From assembly GCF_024169245.1 (NCBI RefSeq), contig NZ_JALJWP010000001.1, positions 3,845,501 to 3,909,500 on the forward strand: a stretch of 64,000 bases of DNA, written 5' to 3'. The position numbers and the translations under genes are program-made. Origin of the DNA: Pseudomonas koreensis. GTDB taxonomy: Bacteria > Pseudomonadota > Gammaproteobacteria > Pseudomonadales > Pseudomonadaceae. The notes under the pieces are model-generated. The model did no database searches, was not told where the DNA came from, and worked only from the letters and a program-made list of their open reading frames with translations. Shown here piece after piece: positions 42,833-53,200 of this stretch. Each line of letters opens with the position of its first letter. Positions within the stretch are counted from its first letter, which is position 1.

Positions 42833-43774
42833 TCATTTGAGCAAATGCGCAGCGTGCGCCTGATCACAGCGCCACACTGGCTCCGACAGATGCTCGGCAA
42901 AGAAGTCGGACAGCGCGCGGATCTTCGCTGGACGACTGCGTGCAGACGGCGTCACGAAATACAGCCCGCCGCGAGTCATGTGCCACTCCGGCAGCAACAC
43001 TTCCAGCCGCCCATCGGCCAGGTATTCGCTGGCGATGAATTCCGGCAATTCGGCAATCGCCAATCCCTCGAGCAACACCGGCAGCAGCGCATCGGAATTG
43101 GTCACGCGCAACGGGCCTTTCGGCACGACATCTTCCTCGACGCCGCTGTGATGGGTGAAGCGCCAGACTTGCGTGCGCGCGCGGTATGCGTAACTCAGGC
43201 ACGAACGCGTCGCCAGATCACGCGGGTGCATGGGGCGTCCGTGAGCTTCCAGGTAGCCGGGAGACGCCACCAGCAACTGACTCACGGCGCATAGCCGACG
43301 CGCGACCAGCGATGAGTCGGGCAGGGCGGCGATGCGCAGCGCGGCGTCGAAACCCTCGGCGATCAGGTCGACCGAGGCGTCATGCAAATGCAGGTCGACG
43401 AACAGCTCCGGATAGCGGCGCAGCAGCTCAGGCAACAACGGCGCGACCCAGCGCAAACCGAATGACATGGGCACGGCGAGGCGGACTTGTCCACGCGGCT
43501 GCACCGAAAGGTCTTGGGCTTCACTCTCGACTTCCTCGGCCTGCCGGTAAATGTCCCCGGCTTTGGCTGCCATGCTCGAACCGAATTCAGTCAGCGCCAA
43601 TTGCCGCGAGGTGCGGTTGAACAGGCGACCGCCCAAGCGTTCTTCGAGCCGCGCCACCGCACGCGACACCGTGGGTACCGAGACGCCCATGACCCGCGCG
43701 GCGGAGGCGAACGAACCTTCCTCCGCAACTTTGGCGAACATCGCCAGACCTTCAAAATCAGGCAGTTTGCTCAT
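42833..43774 (-). CDS. LysR-family transcriptional regulator (SDR-divergent)
   Basis: A 313-residue LysR-type regulator. The winged helix spans about residues 7-65 ([20 protein letters not shown], then [20 protein letters not shown]), then [14 protein letters not shown] and the effector domain. The ATG at 43774 gives a standard LysR N-terminus; the same frame stays open for another 298 codons to 44668, antisense to the SDR gene, which I regard as meaningless. It is divergent from that SDR gene (start 43895), its probable target. Confidence 0.9.
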   Translation of the reverse strand: MSKLPDFEGLAMFAKVAEEGSFASAARVMGVSVPTVSRAVARLEERLGGRLFNRTSRQLALTEFGSSMAAKAGDIYRQAEEVESEAQDLSVQPRGQVRLAVPMSFGLRWVAPLLPELLRRYPELFVDLHLHDASVDLIAEGFDAALRIAALPDSSLVARRLCAVSQLLVASPGYLEAHGRPMHPRDLATRSCLSYAYRARTQVWRFTHHSGVEEDVVPKGPLRVTNSDALLPVLLEGLAIAELPEFIASEYLADGRLEVLLPEWHMTRGGLYFVTPSARSRPAKIRALSDFFAEHLSEPVWRCDQAHAAHLLK

Positions 43775-43894
43775 TTCAATTCTGCAACGATGAGTTTCAG
43801 ACAATTCTATTTTGAAAGGTCGGTAGCGTCGATAAGCTTTTCCCAGCTCGAAACCAAACCCCGATTGGCTGTACTCACGTTCTGGAGAAGACTC

Positions 43895-44647
43895 ATGGCT
43901 GGCAAACTTCAAGGCAAAATCGCTCTCGTTACCGGCGGCACCTCCGGCATTGGCCTGGCCACGGCCAAGCGCTTCGCTGAGGAAGGCGCTTACGTTTACA
44001 TCACTGGCCGTCGCCAGGCCGAACTCGACGCCGCCGTCGCAATGGTCGGCAACGCCAAAGGCGTCCAGGTTGACTCGACGAACCTCGAACAGCTCGATGC
44101 GCTGTATCAGCAAATTGCTGCCGAGAAGGGCCATCTCGACGTGCTTTTCGCCAACGCCGGCGGCGGCTCGATGCTGCCGCTGGGCGAGATCACTGAGGCG
44201 CACTACGACGACACCTTCGATCGCAACGTCAAGGGCGTGCTGTTTACCGTGCAGAAAGCCTTGCCGCTGTTGGCCAAAGGTGCTTCGGTGATTCTCACAG
44301 GTTCCACGGCGGGTAGTTCCGGCACGGCGGCGTTCAGCGTGTATTCCGCGTCTAAGGCTGCGGTGAGGGCGTTCGTGCGCAGCTGGATTCTGGATCTGAA
44401 AGACCGCAACGTGCGCATCAACACGCTCAGCCCGGGCGCTACCAAGACTCCGGGTCTGGTGGAGCTGGCCGGTCCGGACGCCGAACAACAGCAAGGTCTG
44501 CTCGATTACATGGCGTCGCAAATACCGATGGGGCGTGTCGGCGAGCCGGCAGAAATCGCCGCTGCCGCGGTGTTCCTCGCCTCGGACGACGCTAGCTTCG
44601 TCAACGGTATCGAGCTGTTTGTCGACGGTGGTCAGGCACAAATCTGA
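43895..44647 (+). CDS. Short-chain dehydrogenase/reductase, glucose-dehydrogenase-like
   Basis: A 250-residue classical SDR. The cofactor motif [19 protein letters not shown] lies at about residues 14-26, ANAGGGS (NNAG variant) near 88, Ser in TGSTAGSSG near 138 and YxxxK in [11 protein letters not shown] near 150. The C-terminus [16 protein letters not shown] is typical. The ATG has GGAG 7 nt upstream. The divergent LysR gene 120 bp away probably regulates it. A hairpin follows the stop. Confidence 0.92.
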   Translation: MAGKLQGKIALVTGGTSGIGLATAKRFAEEGAYVYITGRRQAELDAAVAMVGNAKGVQVDSTNLEQLDALYQQIAAEKGHLDVLFANAGGGSMLPLGEITEAHYDDTFDRNVKGVLFTVQKALPLLAKGASVILTGSTAGSSGTAAFSVYSASKAAVRAFVRSWILDLKDRNVRINTLSPGATKTPGLVELAGPDAEQQQGLLDYMASQIPMGRVGEPAEIAAAAVFLASDDASFVNGIELFVDGGQAQI

Positions 44648-44655
44648 CGCGCAAG

Positions 44656-44678
44656 GGGACGATGGCAATCATCGTCCC
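44656..44678 (+). terminator. Hairpin after the SDR gene (possible terminator, no T-run)
   Basis: GGGACGATG and CATCGTCCC form a perfect 9-bp stem with a 5-nt loop (44656-44678), 8 bp after the SDR stop. It lacks a following T-run, so it may act as an RNA 3' stabiliser or a weak terminator. Confidence 0.35.
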
Positions 44679-44809
44679 AGCCTCGCTACTTGGATCCAAT
44701 CATTGACTGACTATATCGCTCGCCGACAAGCGGTAGGCTCAGACTATTGCTGAAGTGATGGCGCAATGACATATTGCAGCACCTTCCCTCACTTCAAGAT
44801 GTACCGAAA

Positions 44810-45463
44810 ATGCGCCCCCTCAAGTCACTTGTTGCAGCGTCGATGCTGCTCAGCGGGTGCAATGGAATGCCAGTCGCTTTTGTTCAGGATCCTGTTTTAG
44901 ACCAAGCCTTTGTCGTCCACTCCGGCGCGCCTTTGCCTTATCTGCTGATGGGTTCGGCTGTGCAATGGAATGAAGATTACGCCGTGACGGTGAAGCACAT
45001 TCCTTACTTGTCGGGCACGGTTTTCCAGGGGCAGGCCGACGTCCAGTTCTTCCGCCACAAGGCCAATAGCGTGCCGGGATGGCGCGGCTACAAGCCGGGC
45101 GAAGAGCTGACCTCGGTGGGATTCAATTCGCTGTACATGTCGGTCAAGGGCACCGGTCAGGCTTTGCCGGCGATGGTTCGCCTCGACGTCAAAGAGGGCA
45201 ACGTGCTTTACGGCACCCACAACGGCGCACTGGCCAAGGGCATGTCCGGCGGGCCGGTGTTTTCTGCCGATGGCAAGGTGGTCGGCATCAACGTGGCGTT
45301 TTTGACCCGCGATGACGTCAGCCGCCTCAAGCGCCCGGACCTGCTTGATCAACCGCGCGTAAGCATTTTCCTGCCGTACGCGGAGATCAATCGCGAGTGG
45401 GCGCGCTATCAGGCGAGTATTACCCCGACCGCGCCGCCGGCGACCAAACTGGCCAGCCGCTGA
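44810..45463 (+). CDS. Lipoprotein trypsin-like serine peptidase
   Basis: A 217-residue predicted outer-membrane lipoprotein with a chymotrypsin-fold protease domain. The lipobox is LLSGC (Cys 17). The triad is readable: His 63 in AVTVKHIPYL, Asp 78 in QADVQFFRHK and Ser 146 in KGMSGGPVF, the last being the conserved GxSGGP motif. The mature chain is short for an S1 protease and has no PDZ domain. I chose the ATG at 44810 for the lipoprotein signal; the frame extends to 44774. Its stop codon abuts that of the T1SS adaptor gene (TGATCA), so it is convergent with the adhesin locus. A role in adhesin processing is an inference. Confidence 0.78.
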   Translation: MRPLKSLVAASMLLSGCNGMPVAFVQDPVLDQAFVVHSGAPLPYLLMGSAVQWNEDYAVTVKHIPYLSGTVFQGQADVQFFRHKANSVPGWRGYKPGEELTSVGFNSLYMSVKGTGQALPAMVRLDVKEGNVLYGTHNGALAKGMSGGPVFSADGKVVGINVAFLTRDDVSRLKRPDLLDQPRVSIFLPYAEINREWARYQASITPTAPPATKLASR

Positions 45464-46660
45464 TCAACGTTCGCGCAACGCTTCGCGGGCGCGGTTGAGC
45501 GGTTTGATCAGGTAGTCCAGCACGGTTTTTTCGCCGGTACGAATGTCCACCGTGGCGATCATTCCGGGCACGATGGCGAAGCGTTTGCCGGCCTTGTTGC
45601 GCAGTTCATCCGAGGAGGTGCGGATGAACACGCGGTAGTAAAAAATCTCCGGCTTGGCTTCGTCCTGAATCGTGTCCGGCGAGATCGTCACCACTTCGCC
45701 GTCGAGGCTGCCGTAGATTGAATAGTCGTAGGCGGTGATTTTGACTTTCGCCGCCTGGCCCGGATGAATGAAGGCGATATCGCGCGGCGAGATGCGCGTC
45801 TCGATCAGCAGTTGCTCATCCAGCGGCACGATCTGCATGACCTGGCCGTTGGGCGCGATCACCCCGCCAATCGTGCTGACTTCGATGTCCTTGACGATAC
45901 CGCGCACGGGCGAGCGCAGGGTCAGACGCGAGAGTGAATCGGTGCGGCCGCGAATCACCGCTTCGAGCATCTGCGCTTCGGCGTTGGCTTTGGCCAGGTC
46001 TTCGCGGGCGCGAACCATGTAATCGGAGCGGGCTTCGGTGGCCTTCAATTCCAGCTCCGAGCGCTGACGGGTCAGGCGCAGCACTTCGACCCGACTCGAG
46101 GCGCCGATCTTCGCCAGGTTTTCGGTGATCGCCAGTTCGCTACGCACCAGTTTCAGCGAGCTCTGGATACCGTCGAGGGTTTCCGCCAGACCTTTGCGAC
46201 GGGTCTGGTAGAGCTCGGTTTCGGCGCGGATCAGATCGGGAAACTCCTGCAGCGAGGCGTCAAAGGCCAGCGGTTTTTCGCTGACCTCGGCCTGCAAGCG
46301 GTTGACGCTCGCCAGCGCCGCGCGGTACTTGGCCGCGCTTTCGCCGACATTGGACTGGTTCTTCACCGGGTCCAGTTGGGCGAGAATCTGGCCGCGCTCG
46401 ACCAAAGCGCCTTCAGTAACGTTGAGCTGCTCGAGGATGCCGCCCTCCATCGACTGAATTACTTGCTCGCGCGAGCTCGGCACCACTTTGCCGGTGCCGG
46501 TCGACACCTCGACTATCTCAAACCACGCCGCCCACGCGACGAAGCAGGCGAGCATCAGCGCGCAGCCCCAGATCACCTTTGCGCCACCGGCAAGGGCACG
46601 CTCATCGCGGCCGTCGAGATAGGACATCGGGTCGGGTACGTCAGTCATCATTGCTTTCAT
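45464..46660 (-). CDS. T1SS periplasmic adaptor (HlyD/LapC-like)
   Basis: A 398-residue HlyD-family membrane fusion protein for type I secretion. A short cytoplasmic N-terminus precedes one membrane segment (VIWGCALMLACFVAWAAWFE, about residues 29-48). A barrel domain (VVPSSREQVIQSMEGGILEQ) follows, then long helices and the C-terminal HlyD signature region (RISPRDIAFIHPGQAAKVKI, then YDYSIYGSLDGEVVTISPD). It completes the exporter of the adhesin; the start overlaps the ABC gene by 4 bp. In the LapF-type loci I know, the transporter genes follow the adhesin gene in the same orientation, as here. Confidence 0.92.
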   Translation of the reverse strand: MKAMMTDVPDPMSYLDGRDERALAGGAKVIWGCALMLACFVAWAAWFEIVEVSTGTGKVVPSSREQVIQSMEGGILEQLNVTEGALVERGQILAQLDPVKNQSNVGESAAKYRAALASVNRLQAEVSEKPLAFDASLQEFPDLIRAETELYQTRRKGLAETLDGIQSSLKLVRSELAITENLAKIGASSRVEVLRLTRQRSELELKATEARSDYMVRAREDLAKANAEAQMLEAVIRGRTDSLSRLTLRSPVRGIVKDIEVSTIGGVIAPNGQVMQIVPLDEQLLIETRISPRDIAFIHPGQAAKVKITAYDYSIYGSLDGEVVTISPDTIQDEAKPEIFYYRVFIRTSSDELRNKAGKRFAIVPGMIATVDIRTGEKTVLDYLIKPLNRAREALRER

Positions 46661-48819
46661 ACTGCGACTCCTTTGCCCGGCGTGCGCAACCGCGCGAGCG
46701 CCGCGTCGCGATGGTCGTCGATGACGATGCGGCCGTTGTCGAGGACGATGATCCGCTCGACCAGTTGCAACACACTGACCCGGTGCGTGGCAACCACCAG
46801 CGTTCGGCCTTGAGTCCAGGTCGCGAGTTTTTCCAGCAGCAGGCGCTCGGTGACGTCATCCAGCGCCGCCGTCGGTTCGTCGAGCAACAGCACTTGTGGC
46901 TGACGGATCAACAAGCGCGACAGCAGCAAGCTCTGACGCTGGCCGCCAGACAAACCCAGCCCGCCTTCAAGTACCAGGTGATCCATGCCTTTGGGCAACT
47001 GCCGGACGAAATCCAGCGCACCCGTGACGGTCAGCGCGGCGATGATTTCCTGATCGCTGGCCTGACCGGCACCAAGGGTGATGTTGTCGCGCAGGGTGCC
47101 GTGAAACAGCCGCGCCTGTTGCGACAACAAGCCCACGTCGCGGCGCAGGTCAGCCGGGTCGAGATGCGCCAGGGCGATGCCGTCCAGGGTGGTTTCGCCG
47201 CTGCTCAGATCCATTGCGCCGCCCAGTGCCTGCAGCAACGTCGACTTGCCGGCGCCGTTGCGGCCGAGCAGGGCGATGCGCTCGCCGGGGCGAATGCTCA
47301 GGTCGATGCTGTTGAGCGCCGGGGACGATTCTTCGCTGTAGCGAAAACTGGCCTGACGCAGGCGGTAGTCGCCGCGAATCGCCGGCAAGTGCACGCGCTG
47401 GCTGCCTTCGGGATGATCCACCGGCATTTGCATGATCCGGTTCAGGCCTTCGAGCGCGACCTTGGCCTGCTGCCATCGCGTGAGTACGTGAGTCAGCTGC
47501 GCCATCGGCCCCATCATCCGCGACGACAGGATCGACGCCGCGACCAGACTGCCGGTGGTCAGGTCGCCGGCAATCACCATCGGTGCGCCGAACACGATGA
47601 CCACCGCAAACACGCCGCCCTGCACATTCTGCGTCCAGGCCACCAGGCTGTTGGTCAGGGTGCGCAAACGCAGGCTGCTGTCCGCCGAGGCCGCGTTGTA
47701 TTGGTTCCACTGTTGCTGGAAACGTTGCTCGGCCTGTAGTGCCTTGATGTCGTCGAGGCCTTGAATGCTTTCCACCAGCATGGCGTTGCGCAGCGCGGCT
47801 TCGCGCATCGACGCATTGGCGAGGCGGGCCAGACGTGGTTGCGCGATGATTCCGGGCAGCAACATGAACACCAGCGCCACCAGTGGAATCAACACCAGCG
47901 GCCCGCCGATCAAATAAAACACCAGCAGGAACAGCAGGAAAAACGGCATGTCCGCCAGCGCCGTGGCGGTGCTGGAGGTGATCAGATCGCGAATCTGTTC
48001 CAGCTCGCGCAGTTGCGAGATGAACGAGCCTGTGGATTTCGGCCGCGCGGAATTGCGCAGGCGCAAGGCATGGCCAAAGACCAGATCGGAGACGCGCAGA
48101 TCGGCGCGCTTGCCCAGCACATCGGTGATGCGCAGACGCAGAATGCGCATGACGAAATCGAACAGCAGCGCCAGCATCACCCCACCGAACAGCACGTACA
48201 GGGTCGGCAGCGATTCGGCCGGAATCACCCGGTCGTACACCTGCATGGAAAACAGCACCCCGGCCATCCCCAGCAGATTCGCGACCAGCGAGGCGATCAT
48301 CACTTGGCTGTAGGGGCGCAGGTCGGTGAGAACGATGCGGCGGAACCAGTGTTCGTCGTACGGCTTGATGTAGTCGTTGGTGCGCACGTCCGCCACCGGT
48401 TGCGTCGGGCGCAAAATCACCGTGCGCAGGGCCTGCTCGGCGAGAGCGGCGGCGTCCATGCGGCTCTGCAAACCCTGGTCGCCGCTGAAGCAGATGCCCA
48501 GCTCGCCGGTCTCGCCAATGCTTTCAAGCACGCCGACCTGACCATCGCGCAGTTGCACCACCAGCGGCGTGCGCCAGCGGCTCAGGCTCTTGTTATCGAA
48601 CACCGCGAACTTCACGCTCAAACCGGCCTGACGCGCCATGTGCCGAACCACTTCTTCGACGCGGCCTTCGCTGTGCACCGAAGCCAGGCGCACGCTTTCC
48701 GGCGAGACGTCGAGGCGATAGTGGCGGGCGACCTTGAGCACCGCTTCCAGCCACGGCGAGTAATCTTCGCGAACCTCGGCAGCGGCGGGTTCAGCAAGGG
48801 TGATGCTGGCATCGGTCAT
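46657..48819 (-). CDS. T1SS ABC exporter with degenerate C39-like domain
   Basis: A 720-residue ABC transporter that should export the adhesin. About residues 1-150 form a C39 peptidase-like domain (SPWLEAVLKVARHYRLDVSP) without the catalytic Cys, so it is a non-cleaving substrate-docking domain. A membrane domain with about six helices (about 165-460) and a nucleotide-binding domain follow: Walker A GRNGAGKST near 519, signature LSGGQRQ and Walker B VLLLDEPTA. It is coupled by 4-bp overlaps to the genes on both sides. Confidence 0.93.
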   Translation of the reverse strand: MTDASITLAEPAAAEVREDYSPWLEAVLKVARHYRLDVSPESVRLASVHSEGRVEEVVRHMARQAGLSVKFAVFDNKSLSRWRTPLVVQLRDGQVGVLESIGETGELGICFSGDQGLQSRMDAAALAEQALRTVILRPTQPVADVRTNDYIKPYDEHWFRRIVLTDLRPYSQVMIASLVANLLGMAGVLFSMQVYDRVIPAESLPTLYVLFGGVMLALLFDFVMRILRLRITDVLGKRADLRVSDLVFGHALRLRNSARPKSTGSFISQLRELEQIRDLITSSTATALADMPFFLLFLLVFYLIGGPLVLIPLVALVFMLLPGIIAQPRLARLANASMREAALRNAMLVESIQGLDDIKALQAEQRFQQQWNQYNAASADSSLRLRTLTNSLVAWTQNVQGGVFAVVIVFGAPMVIAGDLTTGSLVAASILSSRMMGPMAQLTHVLTRWQQAKVALEGLNRIMQMPVDHPEGSQRVHLPAIRGDYRLRQASFRYSEESSPALNSIDLSIRPGERIALLGRNGAGKSTLLQALGGAMDLSSGETTLDGIALAHLDPADLRRDVGLLSQQARLFHGTLRDNITLGAGQASDQEIIAALTVTGALDFVRQLPKGMDHLVLEGGLGLSGGQRQSLLLSRLLIRQPQVLLLDEPTAALDDVTERLLLEKLATWTQGRTLVVATHRVSVLQLVERIIVLDNGRIVIDDHRDAALARLRTPGKGVAV

Positions 48820-50252
48820 GGCAGGATCTCGACATTCTGGATGGCGCTGTGGTCGATGCCGAAGACCCGGCGAATCGCACCGCTGTTGTAGAAGCAGTCG
48901 ATCTGCAGACGTTGCAGATCAGCCTGGGTGTTGACCAGATCAAAGCGCGACTGATGGATTTCCTGCTCGGCGTTGAGCAAGTCCAGCAGCGGCCGGGTGC
49001 CCAGTTCCAGGTATTGGCGGCCATACAACATGCGCGCTTCGGTGATGCTGGTCTGGCGAGATTCCAGCGAGCGCAGCCGCCGGTTCAGGCCAGAGGTCTG
49101 CGCCTGGGCCTCAGCCAGACCCTGACGCGCTTGCAGGCGGGCGAAGTCTTCGGCCGAATCCGCTGCGGTCAGCGCATGGCCGGCGGCGCGACTGCGGGCG
49201 CTAATGGCGCCGCCCTGGTAGATCGGCACTTCGAGGTTGAGAAAAATCCCGACCTGAGTGCGATCGGCCCGCGAGTTCTGATCGTCGTAGTGGTCGTCCA
49301 GGTATTGGTTTACCGACGGTTGCAGCGACAGGGTCGGGTAGGCTTCGGCTTTGGCTTGCGCCAGTTCGGCCTGGGCCTGCGTGCGTTGCGCAGCGGCCTG
49401 GAGGACGGCGGGCAGGGTGTCGGAGATTTGCGAGGCGTCACAGGCCTGACTCAGCGTCGGCGCAGCAGCGTCGCTAACCGCTGGCGGCGTGCGCCGTCCG
49501 AGCAGGCTGGTCAGGGTCGCTTGCCAGCGTGCGTATTGCGCCTTGAATTCCTGCAAAGTAGCCGTCGCGCCTTCGGCCCGGGACTGCGCCTGGACCATGT
49601 CGGAGCGGGTGCTGGCGCCCATGTCGCTGCGTTGCTTGGCCAGGTCAACGATGCCGCCGATGCCCTGAATCTGCTCGCGCGCAACTTCGAGCAGACGCTG
49701 ATAGCGCTGCACTTCGATGTAGGCCTTGGCGGTGTCGCGGGCAATGTCGTCGATCGCCAGCAGAATCCCGGCCTGACTGCGCGCCACCCGAGCGCGGGCG
49801 GCGTCGACCGAACTGGAAACCTTGCCGAAGTCATACAGCATCTGCTTGAGGGAAATGTTCACCGACTGGCTGCCGGCATCGCTGCCGTAACCGCTGGTAT
49901 AGCCACCCTTGATGCCGCCGGTGACCTGCGGGTAATAGCCGGATTCGGCGACGTTGACCCCTTCGCCTTGCTGGAACAGGGTGCCGATGGCCTCACCGAT
50001 CCGTGGGTGCCAGTCCACGGCCAGCCTGACCGCTTGTTCCAGCCCCAACGCGTCGGCATCGGCGGAGGCTTTGGAAGCAGGGGCAGGGCGCTGACGACTG
50101 TCATTGCCTGCCGGTTGTTGCAGTTGCGACGGGCTGATGCTGCGCAAGCCGCTGTCGAAATTGTCGTTGGCGCGAACGCCGACGGTGAGAGCGGGGTAGA
50201 GGCCGATGGTCAACAGGACCACCGGCCATTTCTGGCGAAAAACTGACTCCAC
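48816..50252 (-). CDS. T1SS outer-membrane channel (TolC family)
   Basis: A 478-residue outer-membrane protein of the TolC/LapE type. An N-terminal signal peptide (WPVVLLTIGLYPALTVGVRA) is followed by a Gln-rich linker and the two repeated TolC-like halves (LKQMLYDFGKVSSSVDAARA and VGIFLNLEVPIYQGGAISAR). The start is a GTG at 50252 with AAGGGA at good distance. It lies 45 bp after the adhesin stop, and its own stop overlaps the ABC gene. It provides the channel for adhesin export or anchoring. Confidence 0.92.
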   Translation of the reverse strand: MESVFRQKWPVVLLTIGLYPALTVGVRANDNFDSGLRSISPSQLQQPAGNDSRQRPAPASKASADADALGLEQAVRLAVDWHPRIGEAIGTLFQQGEGVNVAESGYYPQVTGGIKGGYTSGYGSDAGSQSVNISLKQMLYDFGKVSSSVDAARARVARSQAGILLAIDDIARDTAKAYIEVQRYQRLLEVAREQIQGIGGIVDLAKQRSDMGASTRSDMVQAQSRAEGATATLQEFKAQYARWQATLTSLLGRRTPPAVSDAAAPTLSQACDASQISDTLPAVLQAAAQRTQAQAELAQAKAEAYPTLSLQPSVNQYLDDHYDDQNSRADRTQVGIFLNLEVPIYQGGAISARSRAAGHALTAADSAEDFARLQARQGLAEAQAQTSGLNRRLRSLESRQTSITEARMLYGRQYLELGTRPLLDLLNAEQEIHQSRFDLVNTQADLQRLQIDCFYNSGAIRRVFGIDHSAIQNVEILP

Positions 50253-50297
50253 AGACTTCCCTTACTGTTGAGAGACGGACGTTGCTGATGCGTTGTT

Positions 50298-53200
50298 TCA
50301 AACCACTTGAATGCCGTTCTGCACCCACAAGTGGTGGCTCGGATCCTCCTGCGCCGTGTATTGAACATAGTCGATGCCGTCGGCCTGCTGCGTGCCATCC
50401 GCGACCCAGCCATCAGTCATGTGCACGCTGTCCTTGTCGTCACCCTTGATCAGCAGGGTGTTGTTGTCCGAGGACGTGATCGCCACCAGGTCGCTGAGAT
50501 TCAGCGTCAGCGCCACCGCACTGGAATGGTTGAGGTCGAGGATTTCCACGTTGTGGATCTTGCTCTGCAGATCGCCGAGGTTGATCGACACGTCGCCACC
50601 GGCCCAGAGGAGGGTGTCGGTGCCGCTGCCGCCATCGACTGAAGCGAACTGCTGGTCGGCGATGATCAGCGTGTCGTCGCCACCTCCACCTCGCAGGGTG
50701 ACAGCGCCACCGTGCGAGCCGTCGAGGGTGTCGTTGCCCTCGGTGCCCTGGATCAGCTCACTGCCTGTGGCGTGGGCGAGACCGAGGTCATCGCTGGCCA
50801 GCGCCGAGAACGCGGTGCTGGCGAAAGCGCCGGCCTTGTTCAGGTCGATGGTCAGCGTCGCGGTGTCGACCGTGCCGTTGGGGTGGGTGAGTTGATAGGT
50901 GAAGGTGTCTTCCTGGCCGATCACCGCATCGGTCAGCCCGGCCTTGAGCGTGTAGGTGTAGTTGCCGTTGGCCTGCACCAGCAGGGTGCCGTAGTTGCCG
51001 ACCAGCGAGACGCCGTTGTAACCCGGCGCCACGTAGCTGCCAGCGACCAGCACGCTGAGCAAGGTGTACACCGAGCCCAACACATCGGCGCCGCCGCCTG
51101 CAGTGTCGGTGAGCAGATTGCCTGACACCGGCGTGTAGCTGCCGACCACGAACTGGTTGTTGTAGGTCGCCACGTTGATCAGGCTGGTGTTGACGCTGGT
51201 CAGCAGGCCAAGGCCGCCCACCGCTACCCGTACCTGATAGCTGCCGGCGGTCTGGTCGTCGAACTTGATCCCGTAGTTGCCACCGCCGAGGTTGAGCAGG
51301 GCGTTGCCGCCGTAGCTTTTCACCAGCACATACTGGTTGGTCGCCGTGTTGAGTTTGTACAGGCCCACAGTCATCGAACCGAGCAGCGCCAACAGGTTGC
51401 TCGAGTTGACCACCACGGTCAGGTCACTGACGGTATCGGCCGCGACCACGGTGTTGTAGTTACCGCTGCCGCCGCCCAGCAGCACATTGAACGTGCCGAG
51501 CGCGGAGTTGGTGGTGACTTCGCGGTTGACCAGAGTAACGTCGGTCGAGGCGAGGTCCGGCGTTGCATCCACCACCAGTGCCGGGCTGCCGAGGCTGGCG
51601 TCATTCCACACTTCGGTGGCTTGCGGGCTGTCGATGCGCACGTACAGATTGGCGGTGTCGCTCAAGCCGTTCGGGTGCACCAGTTGATAGTTGAACACGT
51701 CGACTTTGCCGACGCTGCCAACACTGCCGTTCGGTTTGTAGCTGTAGTTGCCGTTGGCGTCGATGGTCAGGGTTCCGTACAGCCCTTGCACGGTGGTGCC
51801 GGCACCGGCGCTGACCCAGGCGCCGTTCTTGAAGATCTGCAATTGCGCGCCGTTGTCCGGACCGGTCTGATCGACCGTGCCATCGACGCCGACGTTGGTG
51901 ATGACGTTGCCGGTCACCGCCGGGCCGGCGATACCGTTGAACTGGGTCAGGCTGCTGACGTCCAGTTGCAGCTGCGTATTGACCGTGGTCAGCACGCCGA
52001 TGCCGGTGCTCGACACCGTCAGTCGATAATCGCCTGACAGCAGGTTACCGATGTCGACCCGTACACCCTGGCCGGCCAGGGCAATCAGGTCGAGCAAGCC
52101 ACTGCTGCCGTTGACATCCAGGGTGACCCAGTTGCCGCTGGCATCCTTCACTTGCAGTGTGTAGACCACGCCATCGATCAGCGAAATCAGACTGCTGGTG
52201 GTCAGCGTCAGGGTTGGATCAAGACGCGTCCCGCCAGCAACGGTGAAGGTAAAGGTTTTCGAGAACCCGGCCAGCAGCGTGGTGAACGAGTCATTGAACG
52301 TCTGCGTCGCAGTGGCCGGGGCCAGGGTGACGGTGCCGACGGCGAGATTGTCGCTGGCGACCACTGGTGCATTGACGTCGACATCCGGCGCGGTGACGTT
52401 GGCGGCCACCGAGACGTTGCCACGTGCGTCGCTGAGGGTGATGGTGAGTTTTTCACCGTTGATCTGTGCATTGTTCAGGGCAACGGTGAACACACCGAGG
52501 TTGTTGACCGTGCCGGTACCCAGAACGGTGCCGGTGGCCGACTTGATGGTCACCGTTGCGCCGGCTTCACCAGTACCCGTAACGGTCAGACCATCAGCGC
52601 CGACCAGCAGCGCCCCGGCCGCAGCGGGCGGCGTCAGGTCTGGCGCCGTAGCGGTCGCTGCGACCGATACGTTGCCACTCGGATCGGCCTGGGTGACGCT
52701 GAGCACCTGGCTGTTGATCTGCGCCGAGGCCAGCACCACGGAGAAGCTGCCATTGGCGGCGACGGTCGCGGTGCCGAGTACCACACCGCCGACGCCACGC
52801 ACGCTGATGGTCGAACCGGGCACTCCAACGCCGGTAAGCAAGGTGCCGCTGCCGTTGACGCTGACGCCGGTTGGCGCGCCGGGGGCGGTGACGTCCGGTG
52901 CTGTCACGCTGGCGTTGGGGGAGAGATTGCCAGCCGGGTCGACCAGACGCACGGTCAACAACTGCCCGTCCAGTTGCGCGGTGTTCAGGTTGAAGCTGAA
53001 CGTGCCGCCGCTGCCCACGGTGGTGGTACCGAGCAGCGCGCCACCCGGGCCATACACGTTGACCGTTGCACCGGCCTCACCCGTACCGCTCAAGGTCAGG
53101 CCATTCGCAGCGAGCGTCAGACCGCTGGCCGCGACCGGGGCCTGCACATCCGCTGCCGTGAGGTTGAACACCGGCGACAGGTTGCCCGCCGGGTCTGCCT

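Noticed and set aside
42833..44668. A 611-codon minus-strand frame that would fuse the LysR protein to an N-terminal extension
   Set aside because: The extra 298 codons are antisense to the SDR gene and carry no domain; the LysR N-terminus at 43774 is standard.
47761..50246. Long plus-strand frames opposite the ABC exporter and TolC genes
   Set aside because: They lie fully antisense to well-supported genes and are rich in Gln, His and Arg, as expected of shadows in high-GC DNA.
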